From assembly GCF_014698115.1 (NCBI RefSeq), contig NZ_JACJSJ010000009.1:1-64000 (forward strand): DNA of 64,000 nt, written 5' to 3'. Below are positions 16,258 through 24,543 of the stretch, in pieces. The notes under the pieces were generated by a model that saw only the letters and a list, made by a program, of their open reading frames with translations, was not told the origin of the DNA and did not search any database. Positions within the stretch are counted from its first letter, which is position 1, and each line of letters opens with the position of its first letter. The translations under genes were made by a program, and so were the position numbers. The stretch comes from Nostoc sp. FACHB-973. Its GTDB lineage: Bacteria; Cyanobacteriota; Cyanobacteriia; Cyanobacteriales; Nostocaceae.

Positions 16258-17262
16258 CTACACGCGATTCCCTGCGGGATACTGATGCCCTAAAATGGTA
16301 TGGGGTGTGTAGGGTTCTTCCAAGTATTTGCGTTCTTCATCTGAAAGCTGCAAATCCACAGCCTCAACTGCTTCTTTGAGATGTTCTATCTTACTAGCGC
16401 CAATGATTGGGGCTGTCACGCCTGGTTGATGTAATAACCAAGCTAGGGCTATTTGTGCTGGTTTGACGCCGCGTTTTTGGGCTAACTCGACGACGCGATT
16501 GACTATTTGAAAATCTGAATCTTGATAGTAGAGTTTGTGGGCAAATTCGTCGGTTTTCGCCCGCACAGTTTGACCATAGTCTTCTTTGCTGCGATTACCA
16601 GCCAGGAAGCCTCGCGCTAAGGGACTCCAGGGAATAATTCCAATTCCTTGGTCTAAAGATAGAGGTATGATTTCTCTTTCTTCTTCTCTATAAACGAGGT
16701 TGTAGTGGTTTTGTATGGATACAAAGCGATTCCAACCGTGTTGATCGGCTAGGAAAAGGGCTTTGGCAAACTGCCAAGCGTAAACACTCGATATACCCAG
16801 GTAACGAACTTTACCTATTTTTACCAGGTCGTGCAGCGCTTCTAGGGTTTCCTCAATTGGTGTTTCATAGTCCCAACGGTGGATCTGGTACAAATCCACA
16901 TAATCGGTCTGTAGCCGCCGCAATGAGGCATCAATGCCATCAAAAATATGTTTGCGAGATAGTCCGCGATCGTTGGGACCATCACCGACTTTGCCGTGAA
17001 CTTTGGTAGCAATTACAACTTGATCTCTTTTGGCAAAGTCTTTTAATGCTCGTCCGACTATTTCTTCGCTGACACCTAAGGAATAAACATCGGCAGTGTC
17101 AAAGAAGTTAATCCCTAACTCCAAAGCCAGCTTGATAAAAGGGCGACTTTCTTCTTCTTCTAATACCCATTCTCGCAATTTGCGATCGCCATAAGTCATG
17201 GTGCCCAGAGCAATGCGCGATACTTTCAGTCCACTTTTTCCGAGATTTACGTATGTGGTCAT
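16258..17262 (-). CDS. Aldo/keto reductase
   Basis: This is a 334-residue NADPH-dependent oxidoreductase with a TIM-barrel fold. The catalytic tetrad is visible: Asp55 and Tyr60 (FFDTADVYS), Lys87 (IATKVHG) and His128 (YQIHRWD). The C-terminal part has the cofactor-binding pattern GVTAPIIGASKIEHL. It resembles the YajO/Tas-like (voltage-gated potassium channel beta subunit-like) branch; the substrate is unknown. Its ATG overlaps the stop codon of the TPR gene (ATGA), so translation is likely coupled. Confidence 0.92.
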   Translation of the reverse strand: MTTYVNLGKSGLKVSRIALGTMTYGDRKLREWVLEEEESRPFIKLALELGINFFDTADVYSLGVSEEIVGRALKDFAKRDQVVIATKVHGKVGDGPNDRGLSRKHIFDGIDASLRRLQTDYVDLYQIHRWDYETPIEETLEALHDLVKIGKVRYLGISSVYAWQFAKALFLADQHGWNRFVSIQNHYNLVYREEEREIIPLSLDQGIGIIPWSPLARGFLAGNRSKEDYGQTVRAKTDEFAHKLYYQDSDFQIVNRVVELAQKRGVKPAQIALAWLLHQPGVTAPIIGASKIEHLKEAVEAVDLQLSDEERKYLEEPYTPHTILGHQYPAGNRV

Positions 17263-18659
17263 ACTGTTTGCTCTACTTTTTGATGATAATGTTGTGATAG
17301 TTTTAAAGCCAGTTGAGAAGCTCGATGTGCTTCATCGATGCGTCCTAGTTGGCTGTACGTGTTAGCTAATTCCCGCTGAATTACTGGAATGTTGTTGCGG
17401 GCAGCTTGACGTTTTTCCAGAACATTCAAGGCTTTGTGATACTGCCTTTGGTGTATCAAAGCATCAAGATAAATTTGCTCAAATAAGTCTCGTTGAGCAT
17501 GAGATCCACCCGTGGATTGTAACTCTGGCAATACCGGCTCTAATTGAGCGATCGCTTTGTTCCAATCTCCACGAGCATGAGCTATCATCCCCTGAGCCGC
17601 AGGTACTCCGATCTTTGCCCAAGTACGTCTAGCATAGGGTAATACTTTTTCGGCATGACGTTGCATACTCTCCAACATTTCACCCGCCCAGTCTTCTTTA
17701 CCACCCCGCACCAGTGCATAGATGTATTGCAAATCCAAGAACGCCAGGACATGTTCGTGTAGTCGTGGTTGCAAATACCCAGCAAGTTCTTGCCAGCGCG
17801 AACCCACATCTACACCGCGTAACTCTAGCCTTAGCAACAGAGAGATCGCATTGATCTGCTCACGGCCACTGTCTTTTTTGGCACGTCCCCAGATGCGGGT
17901 GTCGTATATTTCCAGTACCTTGGCAAAATTTTCAATATCCAGGTAGTAAAGGGATGTGTGCCACCAAAGATGTCCATAAAAAGCCGAACTGCCAGATTCC
18001 CAAGTATCACTGAGACTTTCCATTAAGGTAATCCCTTCTTCCAGGCGTCCTGAGGTTTCTAACACATGAGCAATGGCGTGGTGTGCCCAACGGTTATCTC
18101 GTTTCAGGGCGATCGCAAGTCTGGCATATGTTTCTGCTTCTGGTATCCGATGGCACTCTTCTAGCCCAAATGCCAGCATCCCGTAGATATAGGGATTATC
18201 TTGATTGGCGGCGAAAACTTTTTCGGCAATCCGCAGCAGCCCCTGACTGTTACCAGTATTTCTATAGTGATACTGGGCTACATGCACTGAGGCTAAATCG
18301 CGGGGATAGCTATCAGTAATCGCTTCATGATAAGCGATCGCTTGCTGGATATCGCGGTTTGCCCAAGCTTCTATTGCTGCAACGTAAAGTTTTTCGCGCT
18401 CATTGGCTCTTTTGAGGTTTGCTTTGGCCACATTCAGATAAGATGTTGCCTGGGTGAAGCCAACAGAGCCACCAGCAAACAAGTAAAATGCGGCAACTTG
18501 AGCATTGGCGATCGCACAAGCCGGATCTGCCTCAATTGCTTTGAAAATAACTTGAGCATCGTTGCCGACGCTGAATAATTGATCCACAAAGCTATTGATG
18601 GCATCAACCGCAGCTGATGAATCGCTAGTAATTTCGAGTCCAAATGAATCTTTGACCAT
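17259..18659 (-). CDS. TPR protein, TTC38 family-like
   Basis: This 466-residue all-helical protein resembles the tetratricopeptide-repeat protein 38 (TTC38) family. Features include ALEADPACAIANAQ-type helices early on, RWAHHAIAHVLETSGRLEEGI (about 190-215), and the GHLWWHTSLYYLDIENF block that is characteristic of the family. It has no signal peptide. The function of the family is poorly known. The 3' end overlaps the aldo/keto reductase start by four bases, which suggests that the two products act together, for example with the TPR protein as a scaffold for the reductase (inference). Confidence 0.82.
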   Translation of the reverse strand: MVKDSFGLEITSDSSAAVDAINSFVDQLFSVGNDAQVIFKAIEADPACAIANAQVAAFYLFAGGSVGFTQATSYLNVAKANLKRANEREKLYVAAIEAWANRDIQQAIAYHEAITDSYPRDLASVHVAQYHYRNTGNSQGLLRIAEKVFAANQDNPYIYGMLAFGLEECHRIPEAETYARLAIALKRDNRWAHHAIAHVLETSGRLEEGITLMESLSDTWESGSSAFYGHLWWHTSLYYLDIENFAKVLEIYDTRIWGRAKKDSGREQINAISLLLRLELRGVDVGSRWQELAGYLQPRLHEHVLAFLDLQYIYALVRGGKEDWAGEMLESMQRHAEKVLPYARRTWAKIGVPAAQGMIAHARGDWNKAIAQLEPVLPELQSTGGSHAQRDLFEQIYLDALIHQRQYHKALNVLEKRQAARNNIPVIQRELANTYSQLGRIDEAHRASQLALKLSQHYHQKVEQTV

Positions 18660-18918
18660 TGGTTTTCCCAGAGCATTGCACAGCTACAAGGGTTACTTTG
18701 CAAAAGCTAAGTTATAAACTACTGTATCTCAATCAGGTAACCGGAGTTAATTTTTAGATAAAGAATTTCCGATAAAAAATGCTGTGATGGCGATCGCTTT
18801 TCTTGAAAGTAAGTACAGCTTTGGGTAAAATCGTGGCGAATTGAGGGTTGAAGTTCAAGTGTATACCCACAGCTAGCTGTGCTACCCTACGCTATGGTTT
18901 GATTAACTGAAAAGTGCC

Positions 18919-19239
18919 ATGAAAAGTTACCGAGTGCAGCTTCTTAATCGCCATAACTTCGTTGTAGAGGTGGCAGAAAGTCAGTACATCTTAGATGCTG
19001 TAGAAGCCACGGGTTTGCGCTTACCTGTGGGTTGTCGATACGGTGCTTGCATTACCTGTGCAGCGCGTCTAATTGAGGGTGAAGTTGATCAGTCTGAGGC
19101 GATCGCACTCAAATCTGCACAAGAGGCGATGGGTTATGTTTTGCTTTGCATTGCCTATCCCCGCTCAGATTGCAAGTTTGAGGTGGGTGTAGAGTGCCAA
19201 GATCAACTTTACATCAATCCATTTAAAGGTCGTCCCTAA
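18919..19239 (+). CDS. Plant-type [2Fe-2S] ferredoxin
   Basis: This 106-residue soluble electron carrier has cluster ligands Cys39, Cys44, Cys47 and Cys77 in the spacing C-x4-C-x2-C-x29-C that defines plant/cyanobacterial ferredoxins (GCRYGACITCAARL). The C-terminus is longer than PetF by some ten residues (VECQDQLYINPFKGRP), and the protein is less acidic than PetF. It is therefore probably a specialised ferredoxin rather than the main photosynthetic one. No redox partner is adjacent, so its role is unknown. Confidence 0.93.
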   Translation: MKSYRVQLLNRHNFVVEVAESQYILDAVEATGLRLPVGCRYGACITCAARLIEGEVDQSEAIALKSAQEAMGYVLLCIAYPRSDCKFEVGVECQDQLYINPFKGRP

Positions 19240-19277
19240 GAGGTTGTTTGAAAAGTACTCTTCTCGGTAACAAAACG

Positions 19278-19342
19278 TTATAAATCCCCCTTTTTAAGGA
19301 GGACTTTAATTCCGGTTCCCCCCTTTTTAAAGGGGTTGGGGG
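19278..19342. repeat. Dispersed CCCCCTTTTTAAGG repeat
   Basis: Two related arms, ATCCCCCTTTTTAAGGAGGA and CCCCCTTTTTAAAGGGG followed by TTGGGGGAT, form an imperfect inverted and direct repeat of a type commonly dispersed in cyanobacteria. It may terminate ferredoxin transcription. Confidence 0.6.
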
Positions 19343-19440
19343 ATCTGAGTGCGTAAATCCTAGTTTCGTTCTTCTACCCAACCTGTGATTCATAATTCTG
19401 AATTCTGAATTATGAGTTCTGGCTCCTATTTATTTACCTG

Positions 19441-19800
19441 TCAACTACTGATAAATAAATACTTCCAATCAGCAATTTTATCAGATTCACTGATTTCTAT
19501 TGTCAGTAATTTGGTGAGAATGAGAGCCTTTTCAAGATTATCTTTTTGGTAGTCACATATATGAATATCAATTGTGACTTTTGCTTCCTCTGGCCAAAAA
19601 TGTAATGCTACATGGGATTCTGCTAGCAAGATAACTGCTGAAACTCCCTGCGGTTGGAATGCAAAAGCAAGTTCACCAATAACCGTCAGTTCAGCTTTTT
19701 GGGCGGCATTTTTTAAAATTTCGATAAAATCTGCTGTTTTCCAACTAAAAACAGCCTGAGAAGCTGGCAAAATTGCAGAAAAATGATGATAATTAATCAC
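19441..19800 (-). CDS. S-adenosylmethionine decarboxylase-like protein (SpeD type)
   Basis: This 119-residue protein matches short prokaryotic AdoMet decarboxylases. In these enzymes the chain self-cleaves before a serine that becomes the pyruvoyl cofactor. Here that serine is Ser62 in LAESHVALHFWPE, with His67 and Cys82 (IDIHIC) at the positions expected by comparison with the Thermotoga enzyme (63, 68, 83). The product, decarboxylated AdoMet, feeds spermidine synthesis. No spermidine synthase gene is adjacent. The N-terminus is slightly shorter than usual, and divergence elsewhere leaves room for another role. Confidence 0.82.
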   Translation of the reverse strand: MINYHHFSAILPASQAVFSWKTADFIEILKNAAQKAELTVIGELAFAFQPQGVSAVILLAESHVALHFWPEEAKVTIDIHICDYQKDNLEKALILTKLLTIEISESDKIADWKYLFISS

Positions 19801-19850
19801 TTATAGGACTTACGCATTGACAGGAAATACTAAATATTGGTGTTGAAAAA

Positions 19851-19915
19851 ACCACATCTGTCGTAGGGGCACAGCAATGTTCTCTACAGCGCAGGTCTAT
19901 TTACCATCAAAAAAT
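19851..19915. repeat. Dispersed repeat (CCACATCTGTCGTAGGGGCA type)
   Basis: This sequence shares the opening CCACATCTGTCGTAGGGGCA and the ending GGTCTATTTACC with about 34790-34850. Its second half matches 1700-1750 on the other strand. It lies upstream of the DUF3131 gene. Confidence 0.6.
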
Positions 19916-20019
19916 GACAACACAATCCGTTACGTTAATCAGATTTCAAAATTGGGAAGAATAAAGTCTGGTGAGATTACGCAAGTAACTGTAATTCATA
20001 AAATGAGGCTTTAATCCCT

Positions 20020-21510
20020 ATGAGTTCTGATTTTCAACCCCCACCTAAAAGTTTGTCCATACTGGCTTCCGTAGGAGGAGTGGTGACTGCTGTCATCGCG
20101 ATCGCTGGTTTTAATTTTTGGTCTGGGCAACTTTCTCGAAGTTCTCCAGAAAAACCTGAAATATCAACATCCCAAGCTGCTTCACAACCAAAGGAACCCA
20201 TACAAAGCACTCCTTTTACTGCTCAAGAAACTGAAACAATTGCCAAACTTGACGCTACATCTGTGGTTTTACCAGGTGAACCCATTGCTCCCAACCAATT
20301 AACCATCGCCATCACTCCTTATGTTGCCCCTGGTGCAGGATCGTTAACAAAAGAAGAAATTGCAACTGCCCGTCAGGCTTGGTCATACTTCCAGCGCAAT
20401 TGGAATGACGAAACTGGCTTGGTTAATTCTGTTGATGGCTTTGCCTCTGTGACTATGTGGGATCAGGCAGCAGCGATCGCCGCCTTAGTCAGTGCTAGAG
20501 AACTCAATATCGTGCCTGCGGCTGAATTTGAAGCCAAAATGACCAAAATGTTGAAAACACTGGCATCTCTGCCGTTATACAAAGAGGAACTACCCAACAA
20601 GGTCTACAACGCAAAAACCCTCATACCCGTTAATTATGGTCAACTAGAAAAACGGGAAGAAATTGGTTGGTCTGCCATTGATTTGGGGCGAATGGCAATC
20701 TGGCTAAAGATTGTTGGTGCAAAGTATCCCCAAATGCGATCGCTCTCCAATGATGTTTGGAAACATTGGCAAGTCAAGCGTCTCACCAAAAATGGGCAAA
20801 TGTATGGTACTGCCGTCATCAAAGGTAAAGAACAATACAACCAAGAAGGTCGCTTGGGCTACGAGAATTATGCTGCCTATGGTCTGAACCTTTGGGGCTT
20901 GGATGTTAAAAAAGCCTTGGATTATCAGTCCCATACTGCCTTTGTAAATCTTTACGGACAAGGAATTCCTTACGACCGACGTGACTATAAAAAATCTGAA
21001 GCTAATAACTACGTTTTGAGCGAGCCTTATATTTTAGATGGTATTGAAACTGGGTTTCAAGCTTTGCCTAAAGCCTATGCCGATAGAATTTTAGCTGCTC
21101 AAGAATCTCGCTATCAAGCGACAAAACAATTAACAGCCGTCACTGAAGACAACTTGGATCGCGCTCCTTACTTTGTTTACAGCAGTTTGTTTGTCAATGG
21201 AGAACCTTGGGCTACCATCACAGACACTCGACAACAGCGTAATGATTTGCGCTTTTTAAGTGCTAAGGCATCAGTCGGTTGGCACGTGCTTTATAACACT
21301 GCTTATACGCGTAATTTATTTGATTTCGTCCAAGCCAACCTCAAGTCAAAAGATGGTTGGTACAACGGTTTCTATGAATCTCTGCGTCAGCCGAATAAAG
21401 CTCTAACAGCCAATAATAATGGTGTGATTTTAGAGAGTTTGCTTTACAAACAAGTCGGACAACCCCTTACCGTTTGGGCAGGAGTTAAGAGAAGTAACAA
21501 GTTAAATTAA
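20020..21510 (+). CDS. DUF3131 domain protein, membrane-anchored
   Basis: This 496-residue protein has one N-terminal membrane helix (about 13-33, ILASVGGVVTAVIAIAGFNFW), a Ser/Gln/Pro-rich linker and a DUF3131 domain (about 115-490). The opening TARQAWSYFQRNWNDETGLVNSV and the MWDQAAAIAALVSA segment are diagnostic. DUF3131 has an alpha/alpha-toroid, glycoside-hydrolase-like pattern and often lies near exopolysaccharide genes. No glycosyltransferase is adjacent here, so function remains open. The catalytic domain should sit in the periplasm. Confidence 0.85.
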   Translation: MSSDFQPPPKSLSILASVGGVVTAVIAIAGFNFWSGQLSRSSPEKPEISTSQAASQPKEPIQSTPFTAQETETIAKLDATSVVLPGEPIAPNQLTIAITPYVAPGAGSLTKEEIATARQAWSYFQRNWNDETGLVNSVDGFASVTMWDQAAAIAALVSARELNIVPAAEFEAKMTKMLKTLASLPLYKEELPNKVYNAKTLIPVNYGQLEKREEIGWSAIDLGRMAIWLKIVGAKYPQMRSLSNDVWKHWQVKRLTKNGQMYGTAVIKGKEQYNQEGRLGYENYAAYGLNLWGLDVKKALDYQSHTAFVNLYGQGIPYDRRDYKKSEANNYVLSEPYILDGIETGFQALPKAYADRILAAQESRYQATKQLTAVTEDNLDRAPYFVYSSLFVNGEPWATITDTRQQRNDLRFLSAKASVGWHVLYNTAYTRNLFDFVQANLKSKDGWYNGFYESLRQPNKALTANNNGVILESLLYKQVGQPLTVWAGVKRSNKLN

Positions 21511-21614
21511 GCCAAGTAGCACTAGCAAAGATGAAGCGCAAAGCGATCGCGCTACAGGGTGGGATTCGTCAACAGGTGCAGTCCAATTAAATTACTGTGG
21601 ATGCTACTTTACCT

Positions 21615-22175
21615 TTAGTCACCTTTAGTCACCTGTCGCCGCAGCACATAGCGCGGATGAATTTTGTTTCCAAATTCCTGGGGTGGTGCTATGCGTATCA
21701 CTTCAAAACCCAGCTTCTGCCAAAAAGTGAATCCTGACTGATTTTCTTGCAGAACAGCCAAAAATACAGATTGCGCTTCCTGCTGTGCCACCCAACTTTC
21801 ATAAGCTTGGTAAAATTGAGAGCCTAATCCTTTCCCTCGGTATTCTGGAGCCAACATCATTAACCCTATCCACCAACTTTTTTCATCAGGATAATCCCGA
21901 ATGCTTTCCAGCATTCCCACAAGGGTATCATCTGGAGCAAACAAACCAAATATAAATTTATCTTCTATAGTTTTACCTTCAGGTAAAGCTAAAAATTCAT
22001 CAGCGGCAGCAGAAGATAGAGGCGGATGTCCATCCGTCATAATGGCGTAGTCAGTACATTGCTCAAAAAGGTGCTGAAGAATTTTTTCATCACTAGAGTT
22101 TAGTTTTTTCGCTATGTAGGCAGCACTTTGTCGTACAAATATGATTGAATTATCCATATCAATTTTATACACCAT
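21615..22175 (-). CDS. GNAT family N-acetyltransferase
   Basis: This 186-residue acetyltransferase carries the acetyl-CoA-binding motif A pattern LAPEYRGKGLGSQFYQAYESW (about 108-128), followed by a typical QENQSGFTFWQKLGFEVIR C-terminal block. The acceptor substrate is unknown. It is the last of three small minus-strand genes (GNAT, ACT, GNAT), but the spacers of about 50 and 75 bp do not prove an operon. Confidence 0.88.
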   Translation of the reverse strand: MVYKIDMDNSIIFVRQSAAYIAKKLNSSDEKILQHLFEQCTDYAIMTDGHPPLSSAAADEFLALPEGKTIEDKFIFGLFAPDDTLVGMLESIRDYPDEKSWWIGLMMLAPEYRGKGLGSQFYQAYESWVAQQEAQSVFLAVLQENQSGFTFWQKLGFEVIRIAPPQEFGNKIHPRYVLRRQVTKGD

Positions 22176-22224
22176 TAAAACGGAAATTTTATTCCAAAAT
22201 TGTAATTAATTTCATAAATTACCA

Positions 22225-22635
22225 TTAAATTTGCTGTGTTTCATCCTTGCTTATTAAAGTGAGAATTTCCATAGTACGTTGTGCATCTTGGCATTTGACA
22301 AACAAATGATCGTGATAATAGGCAGCAACCAAATTACAACTTATATCAGCTATTGCTAACTTGTGAGAAATTGCCGCCGTCAGACCGACTGCCTCCAGTG
22401 ACGAATGAATAGTCAATGTGATCCATGCTGCTACAAAAGAATAAGGAATCGAAAGCTTATCCGCTTCCTGTTTTGTAATAATTAATGTCGTACCTTCTGC
22501 TTCTCGAAATACGCAAACTGGTTCTATATTTGTTGGGACTCGATCCACAGGTACAGTGCAAAACACATATTCACCAGGTTGTAATTGGGGTTTCATCCCT
22601 TTAATCAAAGTTGATAGTTCTGTCTCTCCACTCAT
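22225..22635 (-). CDS. ACT domain-containing protein
   Basis: This 136-residue protein is of the COG3602 type with tandem ACT-like folds. The N-terminal part has KPQLQPGEYVFCTVP; the C-terminal part has SLEAVGLTAAISHKLAIADISCNLVAAYYHDHLFV, where the family-typical segment ends in a DHLFV strand. ACT domains bind amino acids or other small ligands. No enzyme domain is present, so it is probably a stand-alone sensor or regulatory protein. It lies between two GNAT genes. Confidence 0.85.
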   Translation of the reverse strand: MSGETELSTLIKGMKPQLQPGEYVFCTVPVDRVPTNIEPVCVFREAEGTTLIITKQEADKLSIPYSFVAAWITLTIHSSLEAVGLTAAISHKLAIADISCNLVAAYYHDHLFVKCQDAQRTMEILTLISKDETQQI

Positions 22636-22710
22636 TTATCTGGGCGTAATTCCTCAAAAAATTTAGGTGATTCTAACTGAGTAAGTAACACACAATGGAG
22701 TGTTATACTA

Positions 22711-23154
22711 TTACTGTAATCGTAAAGCGTAATGATAAAACTCTTGATCCTTGATATATCCTTGTGATTTATAAAGCTTTTGGGCATTTGTGTTAGAAAT
22801 ATGAGTCGCTAATATTACTCGAACTGCCCCACTCTTTTTGGCACATTCTTGTGCAGCACTCATCAATAACGTTGCAACTCTCTTCTGGCGATGCGACTCT
22901 TTCACATACAAATCGTTCAATATCCATACTCGCTTCATCGACACTGAAGAAAAACTCGGATAAAGCTGAATAAACCCAATTATTTCTCCATTTTCATTAG
23001 CTCCAAACACTACTGAATCATTATTCTTAAAACGTTCTTTGATAAACTCTTTGGCAGCTTCAATATCTGATACCTGATTATAAAAAACGCGGTATTCATC
23101 AAACAGTATCGCCAGACTTTCAAGATGATTAATATTAGCTAAAAAAACTTCCAT
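22711..23154 (-). CDS. GNAT family N-acetyltransferase
   Basis: This is a 147-residue acetyltransferase. The frame is open from 23193, but the ATG at 23154 (MEVFLANINH) has a strong Shine-Dalgarno (GGAGAGG nine bases upstream) and matches the usual start of the family. Motif A is slightly degenerate (VKESHRQKRVATLLMSAAQ, lacking the usual G-x-G), and the C-terminal block NTNAQKLYKSQGY is typical. It resembles aminoglycoside- or amine-acetylating GNATs such as diamine acetyltransferases, but the substrate is unknown. Confidence 0.87.
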   Translation of the reverse strand: MEVFLANINHLESLAILFDEYRVFYNQVSDIEAAKEFIKERFKNNDSVVFGANENGEIIGFIQLYPSFSSVSMKRVWILNDLYVKESHRQKRVATLLMSAAQECAKKSGAVRVILATHISNTNAQKLYKSQGYIKDQEFYHYALRLQ

Positions 23155-23237
23155 ATGACTTTTCCTCTCCCTACTCCTGTGTAAATTTTTCATTGAATCT
23201 GAATTCAGATTAGCTCAAGGAGGGTTCTCAAAGCGAT

Positions 23238-23360
23238 CTAGTGGTCTGTCCCATTAATTTTGATGAGTTTGTAGCAAGCACTTCAGTGCTTAAAAATCAA
23301 GGACTAAAGTCCTAACTACAAACTTATTTACCCCTCAGAATTAATGCGATAGACCACTAG
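23238..23360. mobile_element. MITE-like inverted repeat (CTAGTGGTCTRTC ends)
   Basis: The left end CTAGTGGTCTGTCCCATTAA and the reverse complement of the right end (CTAGTGGTCTATCGCATTAA) match at 18 of 20 positions, and the arms extend to TTTGTAG/CTACAAA. The centre has two small perfect hairpins (AGCACTTCAGTGCT and AGGACTAAAGTCCT). There is no coding capacity. Internal sequence similar to the right half (ACAAAC...ATTTACCCC) recurs near 63310. Confidence 0.65.
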
Positions 23361-23392
23361 CCTTAACTCAACCCTCTGAGGAGGTGTAGGGG

Positions 23393-23528
23393 CAATACGG
23401 TTCGGTTAAGGTTTTTTGATTAAAATTCTAAATTCCAAAGACGCGATAAATCGCCGTCTCTACAATAATCATTCCTTCGTCTTGACGCCGATTTATTGTG
23501 TCTGTTACCTTAACCAAACAGTATTGGG
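23393..23528. mobile_element. MITE-like element, CAATAC family, copy 1
   Basis: The ends CAATACGGTTCGGTTAAGG and CCTTAACCAAACAGTATTG are complementary inverted repeats. The interior contains AGACGCGATAAATCGCCGTCT. Related copies lie at 26939-27043 and 33103-33229, with a partial one at about 7397-7490. Confidence 0.7.
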
Positions 23529-23702
23529 TGTAGGGGTGTCGAGGTTTTCATGCCCTGTTTGCTTCCCAAATCAGGACTTGCGTTTGCACATTGTTTGTGA
23601 AATACTACTTCTAAAATACGGTAAATCGGTACAGATTAAGTATTTTATTCAATTTACCATCAAAAAACGAAACTAAAAGCGATTGGAAGCTAATCTCAAA
23701 CG

Positions 23703-24458
23703 ATGACAAACACAGAAATTCGCACTACTCAGGTAAAAGTCCCCAACGGTGATTTACAAATTGACGCTTACTTAGCTGAGCCAGCAAAAAAGGGAACTTT
23801 CCCAGCGGTGATTGTGATTCAGGAAATCTTTGGGGTAAACATACACATTCGGGAAGTCGCCGAGAAATTTGCCCTAGAGGGGTATGTGGCGATCGCTCCG
23901 ACTTTATTTCAACGCACTGCTCCCGGTTTCGAGGCTGGATACAATCCTGAAGATATCCAAAAGGGGAGACAATATAAGGAGCAGACCAAAGCAGACGAAA
24001 TATTGAGTGATGTTCAGGCTGCGATCGCTTATTTGAAAGCTCTCCCAAATGTGCAAGCAGATGCGATCGGTTCCATAGGTTTCTGCTTTGGTGGCCACGT
24101 CGTTTACTTAGCTGCCACATTACCAGATATTAAAGTTACAGCTTCCTTTTATGGTGGTGGGATTACAAACTCAACTCCCGGCGGTGGAGAACCAACCATC
24201 ACACGCACTCCCGATATTAAAAGCCCCATCTATGCATTCTTCGGTCTTGAAGATCAAGGAATTCCCTTAGAACACACACAACAGATTGAAGCTGAATTAA
24301 AAAAATATCATATTCCCCATGCAATCTTCCGCTACGAGGGAGCAGGACATGGTTTTTTCTGCAACCATCGCGCTAGCTATAATTCCGAAGCTGCTGCTGA
24401 TGCTTGGAAAAACGTTGTAGAACTTTTCCAAAAGAATCTTCAGCTGCAAACTGTTTAA
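23703..24458 (+). CDS. Dienelactone hydrolase family protein (cytoplasmic)
   Basis: This is a 251-residue DLH-family hydrolase without a signal peptide. The catalytic residues Cys128 (GFCFGG), Asp184 (GLEDQG) and His216 (GAGHGFF) are all present, and the QEIFGVN motif is typical. It is a paralogue of the exported protein at 791 but is closer to the common carboxymethylenebutenolidase length. It stands 85 bp upstream of the sulfonate-binding lipoprotein gene, with a palindrome between them, so co-transcription is doubtful. Confidence 0.92.
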   Translation: MTNTEIRTTQVKVPNGDLQIDAYLAEPAKKGTFPAVIVIQEIFGVNIHIREVAEKFALEGYVAIAPTLFQRTAPGFEAGYNPEDIQKGRQYKEQTKADEILSDVQAAIAYLKALPNVQADAIGSIGFCFGGHVVYLAATLPDIKVTASFYGGGITNSTPGGGEPTITRTPDIKSPIYAFFGLEDQGIPLEHTQQIEAELKKYHIPHAIFRYEGAGHGFFCNHRASYNSEAAADAWKNVVELFQKNLQLQTV

Positions 24459-24478
24459 AAAGCAATACACCGTACACC

Positions 24479-24506
24479 GTAGGGTAGCACAGCTGTGCGC
24501 CCCTAC
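24479..24506. repeat. GTAGGG...CCCCTAC palindrome
   Basis: This member of the palindrome family has the CACAGCTGTG core. It lies between the dienelactone hydrolase and sulfonate-binding genes and may end transcription of the former. Confidence 0.75.
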
Positions 24507-24543
24507 AAATCAACATAACAAATAAAAATCAAGCATCACATCC

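Larger units (their letters stand above)
23155..23702. other. Repeat-rich spacer with two MITE-like elements
   Basis: No credible gene is present. The spacer contains the inverted-repeat elements at 23238-23360 and 23393-23528. A short frame at 23416-23676 runs through the repeat and is not supported. Confidence 0.65.
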
